Assembly: GCF_020179385.1 (NCBI RefSeq)
Contig: NZ_JAIBLJ010000004.1
Span: forward strand, 1-64,000
Reading direction: 5' to 3'
Source of the DNA: Alkalihalobacillus sp. YIM B00296
GTDB lineage: Bacteria; Bacillota; Bacilli; Bacillales; Fictibacillaceae
DNA: 64,000 bases
Below are positions 17,547-26,686 of this stretch, piece after piece. Below the pieces are notes generated by a model. The model searched no databases. It was given only the letters and a program-made list of their open reading frames with translations, and had not been told where the DNA came from. The first letter of the stretch is position 1; the number at the start of each line of letters is the position of its first letter. A program made the position numbers and the translations under genes.

Positions 17547-18718
17547 TTTTCCACTCCTGATTGGTTTTTTATTGAAACACACTTTCCCCTCTTATAAGTT
17601 TCAAGTAATTCAAGTCCAGAACTTTTAGTATAGTTAAATAAAATAAAATCAGCGTATGAACCGACTTCGAGTTTATAACCAGATAATCTGAGCCATTCAG
17701 CAGGATTTACCGTTGCAATGTCAATCGCATGAGTAAGCTCACACAAGCTCTGTTTCAAAAGATGGTTGATTCCCCATATCTGAGACTGGGCTGATCCTGC
17801 CAAGAGGTCTGGATTACTGGCCATATGAAGTTTCCCTTTTTTAGTCAAAACAACTTTTCCACCGATGTGCATGTTGTACTCTCCAGGCTCCATTCCCCCT
17901 AGCGAAACACTGTCACTTACTACGATTGCGCGTTTCCCTTTCATCCTTATAATCGTTTTCAGAACAGAATCGGGCAAATGAAACCCATCCGCTATAAAAG
18001 TCGCCGCTAATCCATCATTCGCAAGTTGTTCCCAAATATAATTGGGATGGCGGGGTAGCATCAAATGAGCACCATTTCCAAGATGGGTTGATAATTTAGC
18101 ACCAGCTGAAATGGCAGCCCTAATTTGTGCTGGCGTTGCTGAAGTATGACCTATCGAGACGATGATTCCGTTTTCGGTACATGTTTTGATGAAAACCTCG
18201 GAATCATCCCACTCTGGTGAAATAGTCAAAAGTTTCAACCTGCCGCCTGAAGCTTTTTGCCATTTACTTACTAGTGACCAATCCGGAGGACTGACAAACT
18301 TTGCATCATGTGCTCCTCTTGGCCCATCTTCTGGTGAAATGAAGGGTCCTTCCAAATGAACTCCTGCAATGGAGTCATCCACGTATGGGAAACGTGAACA
18401 CACCTGTTTTATCGTTTCCATCGCTTCTTCAATTTTCTCAGGACTATTTGTGATAATTGTTGGAAAGTAGGAGGTGACCCCTTCTTTCCATAACTCCCTG
18501 GTTATTTTCAAAATATCAGATTCTTTGAGTGGGAGAGTGTTGAAATCTACTCCTTTATAACCGTTGATTTGTAAATCAATCAGTCCAGGGGCGATATATG
18601 GTAAAGTTTCATTGTTGTCGGTTCTTTGGATTGTGGTCAATTTAGTAAACTTTCCGTCTCTACAGTCAATTTCCAGTCGTTCACCTGTACTATAATGGAT
18701 GGCTTTTAATTTACTCAT
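17543..18718 (-). CDS. nagA: N-acetylglucosamine-6-phosphate deacetylase
   Basis: A 391-residue amidohydrolase-superfamily enzyme that removes acetate from GlcNAc-6-P (or GalNAc-6-P in AgaA-like members). GVHLEGPFISPEDGPRGAHD carries the metal-binding segment. VSIGHTSATPAQIRAAISAG and LSTHLGNGAHLM supply His ligands, and VVSDSVSLGG the catalytic Asp. The family often has TDAM at the last site, so this is a divergent NagA that may prefer another hexosamine. It overlaps the UPF0309 gene by four bases and follows nagB by two bases. Confidence 0.88.
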   Translation of the reverse strand: MSKLKAIHYSTGERLEIDCRDGKFTKLTTIQRTDNNETLPYIAPGLIDLQINGYKGVDFNTLPLKESDILKITRELWKEGVTSYFPTIITNSPEKIEEAMETIKQVCSRFPYVDDSIAGVHLEGPFISPEDGPRGAHDAKFVSPPDWSLVSKWQKASGGRLKLLTISPEWDDSEVFIKTCTENGIIVSIGHTSATPAQIRAAISAGAKLSTHLGNGAHLMLPRHPNYIWEQLANDGLAATFIADGFHLPDSVLKTIIRMKGKRAIVVSDSVSLGGMEPGEYNMHIGGKVVLTKKGKLHMASNPDLLAGSAQSQIWGINHLLKQSLCELTHAIDIATVNPAEWLRLSGYKLEVGSYADFILFNYTKSSGLELLETYKRGKCVSIKNQSGVEK

Positions 18719-18720
18719 TC

Positions 18721-19494
18721 CTAGTGATTTCCTCCGCGGGACTCCTTATCTAAATATAATGTACAGTTAGGATGATTTCTCAATATGGTAGCTGGCCAAT
18801 TTGTCGTAATAGGTCCATCCAATACATGTCGGACTGCATTCGCTTTCGTTTTACCTGGAACGACACAATACAAGAATTCTCCTGAGAGTAAGGCCGGTAT
18901 GGTAAGTGTGATCGCTTTTTCGGGAACCTCTTCAATACTACTAAAACAACCGTCATTTACTTGTTGCTGCCTGCAAGCTTTGTCCAGGGTGACTGTCTTG
19001 ACTGTCTCTTCATCTTCAAAATCTGCCACCGGGGGATCATTAAAAGCGAGATGACCATTTTCCCCGATTCCCAAACAAACGATATCAATCGGCTTTTCCT
19101 TAAATAGAGATGCGTATCGTCTACATTCATGTTCGCTTTCATTATTTCCATTTATCAAATGGATTTCTTTTGGTGTTACCAGATCAAATAATTTCTTTGA
19201 CAAGAAATTTCTGAAGGTTTGGGGAGCATTTTCCGCTAATCCGATATATTCGTCCATGTGGAATGCTACGATCCTCGACCAATCAATGCCCTTATCTTGC
19301 ACCAGGTACCGCAACACCTCAGTTTGGGAAGGTGCAGCTGCAAATACCATTCTTATTTCATCTTTCTCTTGTAATAGATCTTTGATTTTTCGAGTAATTT
19401 GTTGCCCTGCATAATCACCAAGCGATTTTCTATCATTAAACGTTTTTACTGCCAAATGATCGACTTTATCGATTTCCACTGGAGAAACTGACAT
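18721..19494 (-). CDS. nagB: glucosamine-6-phosphate deaminase
   Basis: A 257-residue member of the NagB/glucosamine-6-phosphate isomerase family, converting GlcN-6-P to fructose-6-P and ammonia. IVAFHMDEYIGLAENAPQTF carries the active-site Asp-Glu, and LGIGENGHLAFNDPPV the phosphate and substrate contacts. The length fits the short Bacillus type. AAAGGAG lies before the ATG, and the upstream gene ends in this site. It works directly after NagA. Confidence 0.92.
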   Translation of the reverse strand: MSVSPVEIDKVDHLAVKTFNDRKSLGDYAGQQITRKIKDLLQEKDEIRMVFAAAPSQTEVLRYLVQDKGIDWSRIVAFHMDEYIGLAENAPQTFRNFLSKKLFDLVTPKEIHLINGNNESEHECRRYASLFKEKPIDIVCLGIGENGHLAFNDPPVADFEDEETVKTVTLDKACRQQQVNDGCFSSIEEVPEKAITLTIPALLSGEFLYCVVPGKTKANAVRHVLDGPITTNWPATILRNHPNCTLYLDKESRGGNH

Positions 19495-19495
19495 T

Positions 19496-20800
19496 CTAAC
19501 AATCTCCTTTCATTATCAGTTCACGAATACCCTGTTGGATATTTTCTTCAATTGATATCGAAAAGTGGGAAGGCACACCAAAAAAGTAAATCCATTCTTT
19601 TGACTCGTAACCTCCCTCAATAATTTGTTGTGATGTTGGAATATAACCGATCATTCCATTACTGTACGGTAATGGGAGTACCTTATTTGGAAACTCTTTT
19701 TTTACGAATCGGCTATATTCGACTACCATTTCTGCATTCATTGCCAAAAAGGATAGGTCTTCACCGAACTCTATCAGCATTAATTCAAGAGTAGCCTCGG
19801 AACTCAACCTGTTTCGGTTTTCTAATAGGAAGGTTTTCCACACGACATGTTCATCCTTGGTCAAGGAATCTTCCAAACTCCGTAATTCATTTATGGACGG
19901 GACTTTCTCATATTTTAATGGGACCGATCTCTTTTGTATTTGCATATATTCTACATTTAATGGTTCCAACTTTTTTTCACTTATAGCCTTTATGACTTGG
20001 TCAGCTAGCTGTTGTCCTAATCGCTGAACATCAGTCTGGTTTCCTCTATAAAATTCATTCTTTTCTTTATCAATCATCGCAGGTCTTATATCACCACAAC
20101 AGCCTTGAAAGTAACCTGCTACCACTTTCTCACCGGATACTCTCTCTATTTCTTCCGTAGCGACTCCCGGAAATTCTGATGATATATAGTTGTCTCCAGT
20201 AATTGTAGGATGGCAGGTGTAGTGGACCATTACCCCTTTAATGTTGCCATTCGAATTTTCCGCTACTAATATTGTTACATCAGGATCGAGTGGTCCATCT
20301 TCATTCGGTGCCATTCTAACCATTGTCCCTGATTTTAAACGACGATTGATCCCAATATTGCAAGTAGTGAAGCCCCTTAATAAGGTTACAGGTTCGAGGT
20401 TTTGAACCGCTGATTTAATAGCCATCAGAACCTGAGTATTCAAGTTTTCAAGATAACGAGGATCCGTAACTCCCAAAAAACGTGTGAAAGTATTGCTGGT
20501 CTGTGGACCAGAATGATTATGGGTAGCATGAAAAATAATTGTAAGATCTGAAGTTAATTCCTTTTTGATTTGTTTCTCAATTTGTTTACAATGTTCATCG
20601 TCCCACCAAATTAAATCAGCAGTTATCATGATGATGATATCCTTTTTGAAACGAGCCCTTTCTTTTTCAAAATAAAACGCTCTTAAATATAACGGTTTCT
20701 TTATTCCAGAAAAGGGCCCTTTTCGATGGGCAAAGCCCGCCAATTCAATAGGGACCAAAGGAGTTATATCGATTTTTGACGTTCCTAGCTTTAGTGTCAC
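19496..20800 (-). CDS. neutral ceramidase-fold protein (PF04734-like), probably not a ceramidase
   Basis: A 434-residue protein resembling the N-terminal domain of neutral/alkaline non-lysosomal ceramidases. LGTSKIDITPLVPIELAGFA, IIFHATHNHSGPQTS and VHYTCHPTI show the family order and two zinc-ligand blocks. It lacks a signal peptide, so it is cytoplasmic. Where ceramidases have GD-x-SP with the nucleophilic Ser, this protein has CCGDIRPAM, with Arg in place of Ser. In a nag operon it more likely acts on an amide or ester of a sugar derivative. GTG start with AAGGTAG upstream. Confidence 0.75.
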   Translation of the reverse strand: MTLKLGTSKIDITPLVPIELAGFAHRKGPFSGIKKPLYLRAFYFEKERARFKKDIIIMITADLIWWDDEHCKQIEKQIKKELTSDLTIIFHATHNHSGPQTSNTFTRFLGVTDPRYLENLNTQVLMAIKSAVQNLEPVTLLRGFTTCNIGINRRLKSGTMVRMAPNEDGPLDPDVTILVAENSNGNIKGVMVHYTCHPTITGDNYISSEFPGVATEEIERVSGEKVVAGYFQGCCGDIRPAMIDKEKNEFYRGNQTDVQRLGQQLADQVIKAISEKKLEPLNVEYMQIQKRSVPLKYEKVPSINELRSLEDSLTKDEHVVWKTFLLENRNRLSSEATLELMLIEFGEDLSFLAMNAEMVVEYSRFVKKEFPNKVLPLPYSNGMIGYIPTSQQIIEGGYESKEWIYFFGVPSHFSISIEENIQQGIRELIMKGDC

Positions 20801-20861
20801 GCCAATCTACCTTTCTTTTTTTAATGGATCTGTTAAAGTTCATTGTTGATATATGCGAAAT

Positions 20862-21287
20862 TCACTCCCTTTCAGTAAGTGAAGCATATTCCTTATATCC
20901 CAAGCAGACGAAACAATCCGTATAGATACTTGAATCATAATCTCTTCCTTTTACATCCACTTTCCTTTCACCAGATTCAGTAACCAAGTATACATAGTTC
21001 CCATTGTTCAAAAGGGCATTTCTTTTTATGAATTAATACGTTTCCTTAGCATAAAAACTTGCAAATCATCTTTAAGGATACCACTTTGCATCATTTTGCA
21101 TATCCTTGATTCGATCCATAAGAAACGCTGACCAGATGTATTTATCATTGCTTATCCGTTTTGCCGTCATTTGTATAGCAAGTAAAACACCACCGTAATG
21201 AAAATCCATGGACTTTTTCCAAAATGGAAGAAGCTGATTCTCCATATGTTGCGCCATTTGTTCAGAAATTTCTTTTTCAACTAGCAT
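20862..21287 (-). pseudogene. N-acylglucosamine 2-epimerase (AGE) family remnant
   Basis: The 5' frame (71 residues) contains ENQLLPFWKKSMDFHYGGVL, the usual AGE/cellobiose epimerase start. After a frame change the sequence NNGNYVYLVTESGERKVD and SSIYTDCFVCLGYKEYA continues the same domain, then stops at 20862. Only about 130 of about 400 residues remain and at least one frameshift is present. It lies between the symporter and ceramidase-like genes and was probably a working sugar epimerase of this operon. Confidence 0.8.
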
Positions 21288-21320
21288 GGCTATGACTCCT
21301 TCCTTGCTGCCAAAGTATGC

Positions 21321-22826
21321 TTACATGGAAACATTTTTATTGTTCATTTTTGCTCCAGAATCTTTTTGGAGAGCAGTAAACAGATCATCCAATTCAGGGG
21401 CTACTGGTTTGTTCCTGTTCAACCAGCCGATAGCTGTAAAAATCAAGGCAGAGGTTATTACCGGTGTCGCCATCTGTCCAGCAAGAGAAACTTCTAAACC
21501 ATAATTCACTATTATGAAACCAATCAGTCCACCAATTATCGAAATGATCGCCGCCTTCGAATCACAATGTTTAAAGGCAGGAAGCAACCCGAACAGCATA
21601 GGAATGGAAATTGGTCCGACAAGAGCAGCGAACCATGTCAATAATAAACCGATCACTCCACCAAAAACATCAGAATAGATCGCTACCAACAGGGTCAGTG
21701 CAGTAAATATGAAAGTTGATATACGAGCGATTTTAAGCGCTTGTTTTTGATTCATATCATGGAACTTTCTAGAGAGGACCGGTAATATATCACGGGTAAT
21801 GACCGATGAAATTGTATTTGAGTCAGAAGAAGTCATAGACATGGTTGCTGCAAATAATGAAGCCAATACTAATCCTACTAATCCTTTAGGCAACAATTCT
21901 TGGGTCAGTAAAGCGTAGGATTGGTTCGGATCTCCGATATCCGGTATGAAAATCGGAGCAGCCCACATCGGAAAGAATAGTATGAGTGGCCAAAATAGAT
22001 AAAGACCGGCTGAAAGCAATGCTGATTTTTTGGCTTCAGATCCCGATGGAGATGAGATATAACGGGTTGCCAAATTCCATGTCCCACCGTTATAACTTAG
22101 AAAAACAATCAAGATGAATGCCGCAACAAAACCTGCGGTGTATGGTTCATTGAATGGTTGGCTGTTGGCTGGAGGAAGGCTATCCCAAATCCCGCTTATC
22201 GAACTTGCCCCTCCTAGTTTTGTCATGACAATGAAGAACATTGCCAGACCTGCGACGATCTGTACAATAAATTGGGCAAAATCAGTCCATACATCTGCCC
22301 ATAATCCTCCTATTGTGATATAAATAAGTGAAATCCCGCCTGAAAGCAAGATACCTGTCACTAAGGGAGTGCCTGTGAATACATTCAGAAGGATTGCAAT
22401 TGCAGCCCATTTTGCACCTACATCAAACAATTTCAACAGTACACCACTCCACGCCATGACCTGCTGAGTCGGTACATTATATCTCATAGCCAGGTATTCG
22501 GTAGGTGATTCGATATCAAGTTTTATCCTGAGCCTGGACCAACGGGGTGCCATAAGGAATGCACCGGTAAAACATGCTAAAAAAACGGGAATCGCCCACC
22601 ACACATAAAGGCTGAAACCATGCGTATATGCAAGACCTGCATAAGCAACAAACACTGCACCACTATAGCCTGAGACATGATGGGAAATCCCTGAAAGCCA
22701 CCAAGGCATCTTTCCTCCCGCTACAAAAAAATCTTTAGAACCTTTGACTTTTCCAAAAGACCAAAAACCGATCACAACCATAATCAAGAAGAACGCAATT
22801 AATACAATCCAATCAAGTGAATGCAT
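21321..22826 (-). CDS. sodium:solute symporter (SGLT-like sugar transporter)
   Basis: A 501-residue SSS-family membrane protein. FFVAGGKMPWWLSGISHHVS, GLAYTHGFSLYVWWAIPVF and AATMSMTSSDSNTISSVITR are family landmarks; the last is the sodium-site helix. I start at the ATG at 22826, which has AGGAGGAG upstream. It leads the nag transcription unit behind a promoter and a 31-bp palindrome, and probably imports the amino sugar handled by NagA and NagB (inference). Confidence 0.9.
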   Translation of the reverse strand: MHSLDWIVLIAFFLIMVVIGFWSFGKVKGSKDFFVAGGKMPWWLSGISHHVSGYSGAVFVAYAGLAYTHGFSLYVWWAIPVFLACFTGAFLMAPRWSRLRIKLDIESPTEYLAMRYNVPTQQVMAWSGVLLKLFDVGAKWAAIAILLNVFTGTPLVTGILLSGGISLIYITIGGLWADVWTDFAQFIVQIVAGLAMFFIVMTKLGGASSISGIWDSLPPANSQPFNEPYTAGFVAAFILIVFLSYNGGTWNLATRYISSPSGSEAKKSALLSAGLYLFWPLILFFPMWAAPIFIPDIGDPNQSYALLTQELLPKGLVGLVLASLFAATMSMTSSDSNTISSVITRDILPVLSRKFHDMNQKQALKIARISTFIFTALTLLVAIYSDVFGGVIGLLLTWFAALVGPISIPMLFGLLPAFKHCDSKAAIISIIGGLIGFIIVNYGLEVSLAGQMATPVITSALIFTAIGWLNRNKPVAPELDDLFTALQKDSGAKMNNKNVSM

Positions 22827-22845
22827 ACTCCTCCTCCTAATGATC

Positions 22846-22909
22846 ATTAATTAGTCATAGTCTATGACTAATTAATTCAAAAAATAACATTCAAATGTTT
22901 GAAAGTCAA
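22846..22909 (-). promoter_or_regulatory. nag operon promoter with 31-bp operator palindrome
   Basis: On the minus strand TTGACT (22904-22909) and TATTTT (22881-22886) are separated by 17 bp. Directly downstream, ATTAATTAGTCATAG and its exact complement meet at a single central base (22846-22876, centre 22861). The form TTAGTCATA...TATGACTAA resembles ROK/XylR operators. AATTTTCTGAATAGT (22911-22925), next to the -35, matches 13 of 15 bases of the CodY box. Confidence 0.65.
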
Positions 22910-22935
22910 TAATTTTCTGAATAGTCCGCATTCAA

Positions 22936-23814
22936 TTAGTTTTCATGTATAACTTTTAGCCCAGCTCCAATCATCCCGTTGTCAGCCAATGTACTTACAA
23001 ACATTTTTTCCAAGCTGAGGTTTTGTTCCGGAATTACCATGCTTGATAATTTTTCTTTCAAAATTTCGAGGAGGAATGGATTGTTGGTAATGACACTTCC
23101 TCCGAATACAATTTTATGGGGATCCATTAAGCAAATGATCGTGTAAATACCTTTTGCCATTTTTATCATTATAGGTTCCATTATGTTTACTACCGTTTCA
23201 TTTCCCCTTTTATATTCTGAGATTATTTCTCTAGTAGTCAGTTTTCGGTTCAACTTTTGACTGTAAATCGAACTGATTGAAGGACCGCTGACCTGGGCCT
23301 CCAAGCGCTGGTTATCACTTTCTTGAAAAATCAAGCCGATTTCTCCAGCAAAACCCCTCCCCTTGAAAAGTTTCCCTTCATGTATAATACTGCTTGAAAC
23401 ACCTGTACTCCATGTGAAAAAAACGAATGTATCATCCATGTTCTTTCCTTCCATCACCCATTCTCCATAAGCAGCCATGGCAACATCGTTACCCATTATC
23501 ATGTTGTAAGGAAAGATGGCTTGGAGTCTTTCGAGCAAAGGGAACTTTCTCCATGGAAGGTTATTTTGGAAGATAGCAATCCCTTTTTGTGCATCGATTT
23601 TTCCCGGAACACCCACTCCAATCCCGACTATACGATCATTTCCATACCCTGACTCCTTTATGACGTCTTTAATACAATTGACCACTTGAAGGAACATAGC
23701 CTCACTATCATTTGCAATACTAGGGTACACTTTCTTGAATGAACAATTCCCATTTTCATCTACCAGGGAGGCTGCGATTTTTGTTCCACCGATATCCAAA
23801 CCAATCGCATACAT
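22936..23814 (-). CDS. ROK family sugar kinase
   Basis: A 292-residue kinase of the ROK family. The N-terminal ATP-binding motif is GLDIGGTKIAAS. IGVGVPGKIDAQKGIAIFQN and MGNDVAMAAYGEWVM follow, the latter with the catalytic Asp. RGFAGEIGLIF is present, but the CxCGxxGC zinc cluster is replaced by an unrelated stretch, which is unusual for bacterial ROK kinases. It probably phosphorylates an N-acetylhexosamine imported by the symporter or released by the GH20 enzyme (inference). Last gene of the long ABC-transporter transcription unit. Confidence 0.85.
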   Translation of the reverse strand: MYAIGLDIGGTKIAASLVDENGNCSFKKVYPSIANDSEAMFLQVVNCIKDVIKESGYGNDRIVGIGVGVPGKIDAQKGIAIFQNNLPWRKFPLLERLQAIFPYNMIMGNDVAMAAYGEWVMEGKNMDDTFVFFTWSTGVSSSIIHEGKLFKGRGFAGEIGLIFQESDNQRLEAQVSGPSISSIYSQKLNRKLTTREIISEYKRGNETVVNIMEPIMIKMAKGIYTIICLMDPHKIVFGGSVITNNPFLLEILKEKLSSMVIPEQNLSLEKMFVSTLADNGMIGAGLKVIHEN

Positions 23815-23825
23815 AAGATCCGCTC

Positions 23826-24863
23826 CTAGTTCGGTAAAGTTATTTTCACAACCTGATTCAAATTACGTGGCTTATCGGGATTTAGGTCTAAAGCTACAGC
23901 TCGATAGAAGGCCAACATTTGGAGATATGGCATAACAGAGATCGCTGAAATATGATCCATTCCATCTGATCGTAAAATGATATTTTCGTCACTTTCATCA
24001 ACCGGCGTATTTCCGATCGTCAGCGTATATCCCCCGAATGATTGAATATCCCTGAGGATCCCTGTATCAAGCTCTTTGGTTTTTTGTGAGGAAAGGACGA
24101 TGGCAATTGTCTTCTCGTCAACAATTGATATTGGACCGTGACGGAATTCCAGGCTTGAATACGCTTCGCAATCCGTTTGTGTCATTTCCTTCATCTTCAG
24201 ACATGCTTCCTCAGCAAGTCCATATGATACACCAGTTCCTAAATAAATGAATCTAGTGAATGAGAGGTTGTTCCCGATCTCTTTCACTTTGTTTGAATCC
24301 TTGCATGCTTCCTTAAGTGAGGTCGGAAGATTGTCCAATTCTTTTTGTACTTCCGCTTCATTACACATGTACCCAGCGTACAATTGGATTGCATAAAGCA
24401 TATTCGTGAATGACTGTGTCATGACGATACTTTTTTCATTGATATGATCAAGTACTATACTTTCTTGGGCAACATTGAGCATTTCAGTCTTTTCATTACA
24501 CGTAATTGCCAGTGTTGACACATTGGTGTACCGATCAAGCACTTTTAATGCTTTGATAATTTCTGAAGTGGTGCCCGATCGAGAAAAGGCAATGATTTTA
24601 TAGTTGATTTTGTCTGACATTATTTGTAGAGGATGAATGAATAATTCAGACGCTGGTACTGCCTGGGACGGGATACCCGTAGTTTCTTGAAAAAACCGGG
24701 CTGCTGAAATGGCAAGATAATACGAAGTACCGCAGCCTGTGAATATCGCATGTTCAATTGATGAGTCTTTCTCAAGCTTTTGTGAGGAAAAGACCCTTTC
24801 CCTGGTTTTCTCCATACTTTCGCCCTGGCTCATTATTTCACTATAGGTGTAAGAGGAATTCAA
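23826..24863 (-). CDS. double-SIS sugar isomerase/deaminase (AgaS/GlmS-like)
   Basis: A 345-residue protein with two SIS domains. The first contains IFTGCGTSYYLAISAARFFQ and IIAFSRSGTTSEIIKAL. The second contains FIYLGTGVSYGLAEEACLKM and AYSSLEFRHGPISIV. There is no glutaminase domain. Such proteins deaminate or isomerise hexosamine phosphates; beside a LacC-like kinase and a GatY/KbaY-like aldolase, an AgaS role (galactosamine-6-P to tagatose-6-P) fits best. The start is a TTG with AAAGGAG upstream; an ATG ten residues later is possible. Confidence 0.82.
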   Translation of the reverse strand: MNSSYTYSEIMSQGESMEKTRERVFSSQKLEKDSSIEHAIFTGCGTSYYLAISAARFFQETTGIPSQAVPASELFIHPLQIMSDKINYKIIAFSRSGTTSEIIKALKVLDRYTNVSTLAITCNEKTEMLNVAQESIVLDHINEKSIVMTQSFTNMLYAIQLYAGYMCNEAEVQKELDNLPTSLKEACKDSNKVKEIGNNLSFTRFIYLGTGVSYGLAEEACLKMKEMTQTDCEAYSSLEFRHGPISIVDEKTIAIVLSSQKTKELDTGILRDIQSFGGYTLTIGNTPVDESDENIILRSDGMDHISAISVMPYLQMLAFYRAVALDLNPDKPRNLNQVVKITLPN

Positions 24864-24869
24864 TCTCGT

Positions 24870-25796
24870 TCACTCCTTTTTTAAAATGATTCCTTGTTTG
24901 TACTGATCAATCCTTTCAATATTGACCTTACCTGCTTGCTTCTCCATTGCATTTGAAACAGCAGCCGCGGTAGCATTGATCAGGTATTCTTCATAGGGTA
25001 GGTGATTATAGAAACCGACTGCCAAAGCTCCCACTAATGCATCTCCACATCCAACTGTATTCACCGCCTTTACAACAGGAGGGTTTATCGTCCATTGTTG
25101 TTCATCGATCCGAACCATCATCCCTTCTGCTCCGTATGACACGATCGATGCCGTAATACCTGAAGCATGCCAACTCTCTATGATTTTCCATATTTCCTCT
25201 TTGGTCAATTTTTTTTGGTTGTATATCTCTTGTACTTCATTAATATTAGGTTTTACCATGAATGGCTTGGCAGCCAGCGCAAATTCCAGAGCCTTTCCAC
25301 TCGTATCCACAATGGCCTTAGCGCCATGATGCTGTACTAAATCAATCAACTCTCCATATGCATACTGGGGAGCGCCTGCTGGTAGGCTGCCGGAAAAGAT
25401 GACAAAACTGCTTTTTTTCGATAGTTCTTCTAAGTGCCCTTTGAAAATCCCAAGCTCTTTTTCCGAGACTACAGGACCTTGTTCAAGTATTTCAGTTTGA
25501 TGTGAGTGTTGATCGATTATATTAAGGCAAAGACGGGATTCCCCAGAAATAGGTTGAAAATCATGAGATATCGAATAGGAATCCAGGAGATGGCAAATCG
25601 TTCTTCCGTTATTACCACCAATCATACCCGTTACCATGACTGGGGCTTTTAATGTTTTAATGACTTTTGCGACATTGATCCCTTTTCCTCCCGGCTCTTT
25701 GTACATGGAATCTACACGATGTATTTGGTTTGATTGAAATGCTGGAATGTAATAAGTGATGTCAATCGCCGGATTTAGTGTAACTGTTGTAATCAT
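24870..25796 (-). CDS. PfkB family kinase, tagatose-6-phosphate/1-phosphofructokinase type (LacC-like)
   Basis: A 308-residue ribokinase-fold kinase. TVTLNPAIDITYYIPAF at the N-terminus and EPGGKGINVAKVIKTL are typical of the LacC/FruK branch. VNTVGCGDALVGALAVGF (about residues 244-261) carries the anion hole and catalytic Asp. It probably phosphorylates tagatose-6-P to the 1,6-bisphosphate for the adjacent class II aldolase. Spacing to neighbours is 6-14 bp within the operon. Confidence 0.85.
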   Translation of the reverse strand: MITTVTLNPAIDITYYIPAFQSNQIHRVDSMYKEPGGKGINVAKVIKTLKAPVMVTGMIGGNNGRTICHLLDSYSISHDFQPISGESRLCLNIIDQHSHQTEILEQGPVVSEKELGIFKGHLEELSKKSSFVIFSGSLPAGAPQYAYGELIDLVQHHGAKAIVDTSGKALEFALAAKPFMVKPNINEVQEIYNQKKLTKEEIWKIIESWHASGITASIVSYGAEGMMVRIDEQQWTINPPVVKAVNTVGCGDALVGALAVGFYNHLPYEEYLINATAAAVSNAMEKQAGKVNIERIDQYKQGIILKKE

Positions 25797-25810
25797 GAAT
25801 TATGACCCTC

Positions 25811-26671
25811 TTAAACAACCGATTGCGGTGAACTCTGAAGCGTAGAAATTTTATTTTTAACAATTCGTTTTACTGACTCTCTTGCAGATACGAAATATTT
25901 TCTTGGATCTTCCTCACCTGAATGGTAAGAAAGATAGTTTCTTAATTCTTGTACAAATGATTTTTTTAGTTCGGTTGAAAAATTCACTTTACTTACACCG
26001 AGTTGAACCGCTTTTTGTAAATGTTCCTTCGAAAGACCAGAAGCTCCGTGCATCACCAACGGTAATCTTACAAGATCTGATATTGCTTTTAATCTTGAAA
26101 AATCCAACTTTGGCTCCAATTTATAAATTCCGTGTGCTGTGCCGAATGCTGGAGCCAAAAAATCTATACCTGTCCTGATGACGAATTCTTCCGCAATATC
26201 TGGATCTGTGAATTGTACATCTGCCCTATCAACATCAAGTCCATCTTCCACCCCACCAATCGTCCCAAGTTCCGCTTCCACTGGAACACCCACATCGTGG
26301 CATACTTCCACAACTTTCTTGGTAAGCGTTATATTTTCTTCATAACCGAGACTAGACCCATCAACCATAATTGAAGTATACCCGTTCCTAAGACATTGAT
26401 TGACACACCGGAAGCTATCTCCGTGGTCGAGGTGAAGACTTACAGGAATCCGGACTTGTTCTGCAGCTTCTTTTACCATATTGACCGCAAAACCGATCCC
26501 TAAATAGTTGATTGTACCTGGGGTCGTTTGGATGATTACTGGTGAGTCCAACTCTTCTGCCGCGGAAACGATTGCTTTTATCATTTCTAAATTATGACCT
26601 GCAAAAGCCCCTATTGCATAATGATGATCATAGGCATCCTGTAAAATTTCTTTACTGCTGACCAGTGGCAT
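25811..26671 (-). CDS. class II bisphosphate aldolase (GatY/KbaY-like)
   Basis: A 286-residue zinc-dependent aldolase. IPVSLHLDHGDSFRCVNQCL holds the catalytic Asp and a zinc His, MVDGSSLGYEENI and AELGTIGG follow, and LVMHGASGLSKEHLQKA holds further zinc and phosphate contacts. Members split fructose- or tagatose-1,6-bisphosphate into dihydroxyacetone-P and glyceraldehyde-3-P. Its place after the SIS and PfkB genes suggests tagatose-bisphosphate. AGGAGG precedes the ATG. Confidence 0.88.
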   Translation of the reverse strand: MPLVSSKEILQDAYDHHYAIGAFAGHNLEMIKAIVSAAEELDSPVIIQTTPGTINYLGIGFAVNMVKEAAEQVRIPVSLHLDHGDSFRCVNQCLRNGYTSIMVDGSSLGYEENITLTKKVVEVCHDVGVPVEAELGTIGGVEDGLDVDRADVQFTDPDIAEEFVIRTGIDFLAPAFGTAHGIYKLEPKLDFSRLKAISDLVRLPLVMHGASGLSKEHLQKAVQLGVSKVNFSTELKKSFVQELRNYLSYHSGEEDPRKYFVSARESVKRIVKNKISTLQSSPQSVV

Positions 26672-26686
26672 ATGCCCACCTCCTGC

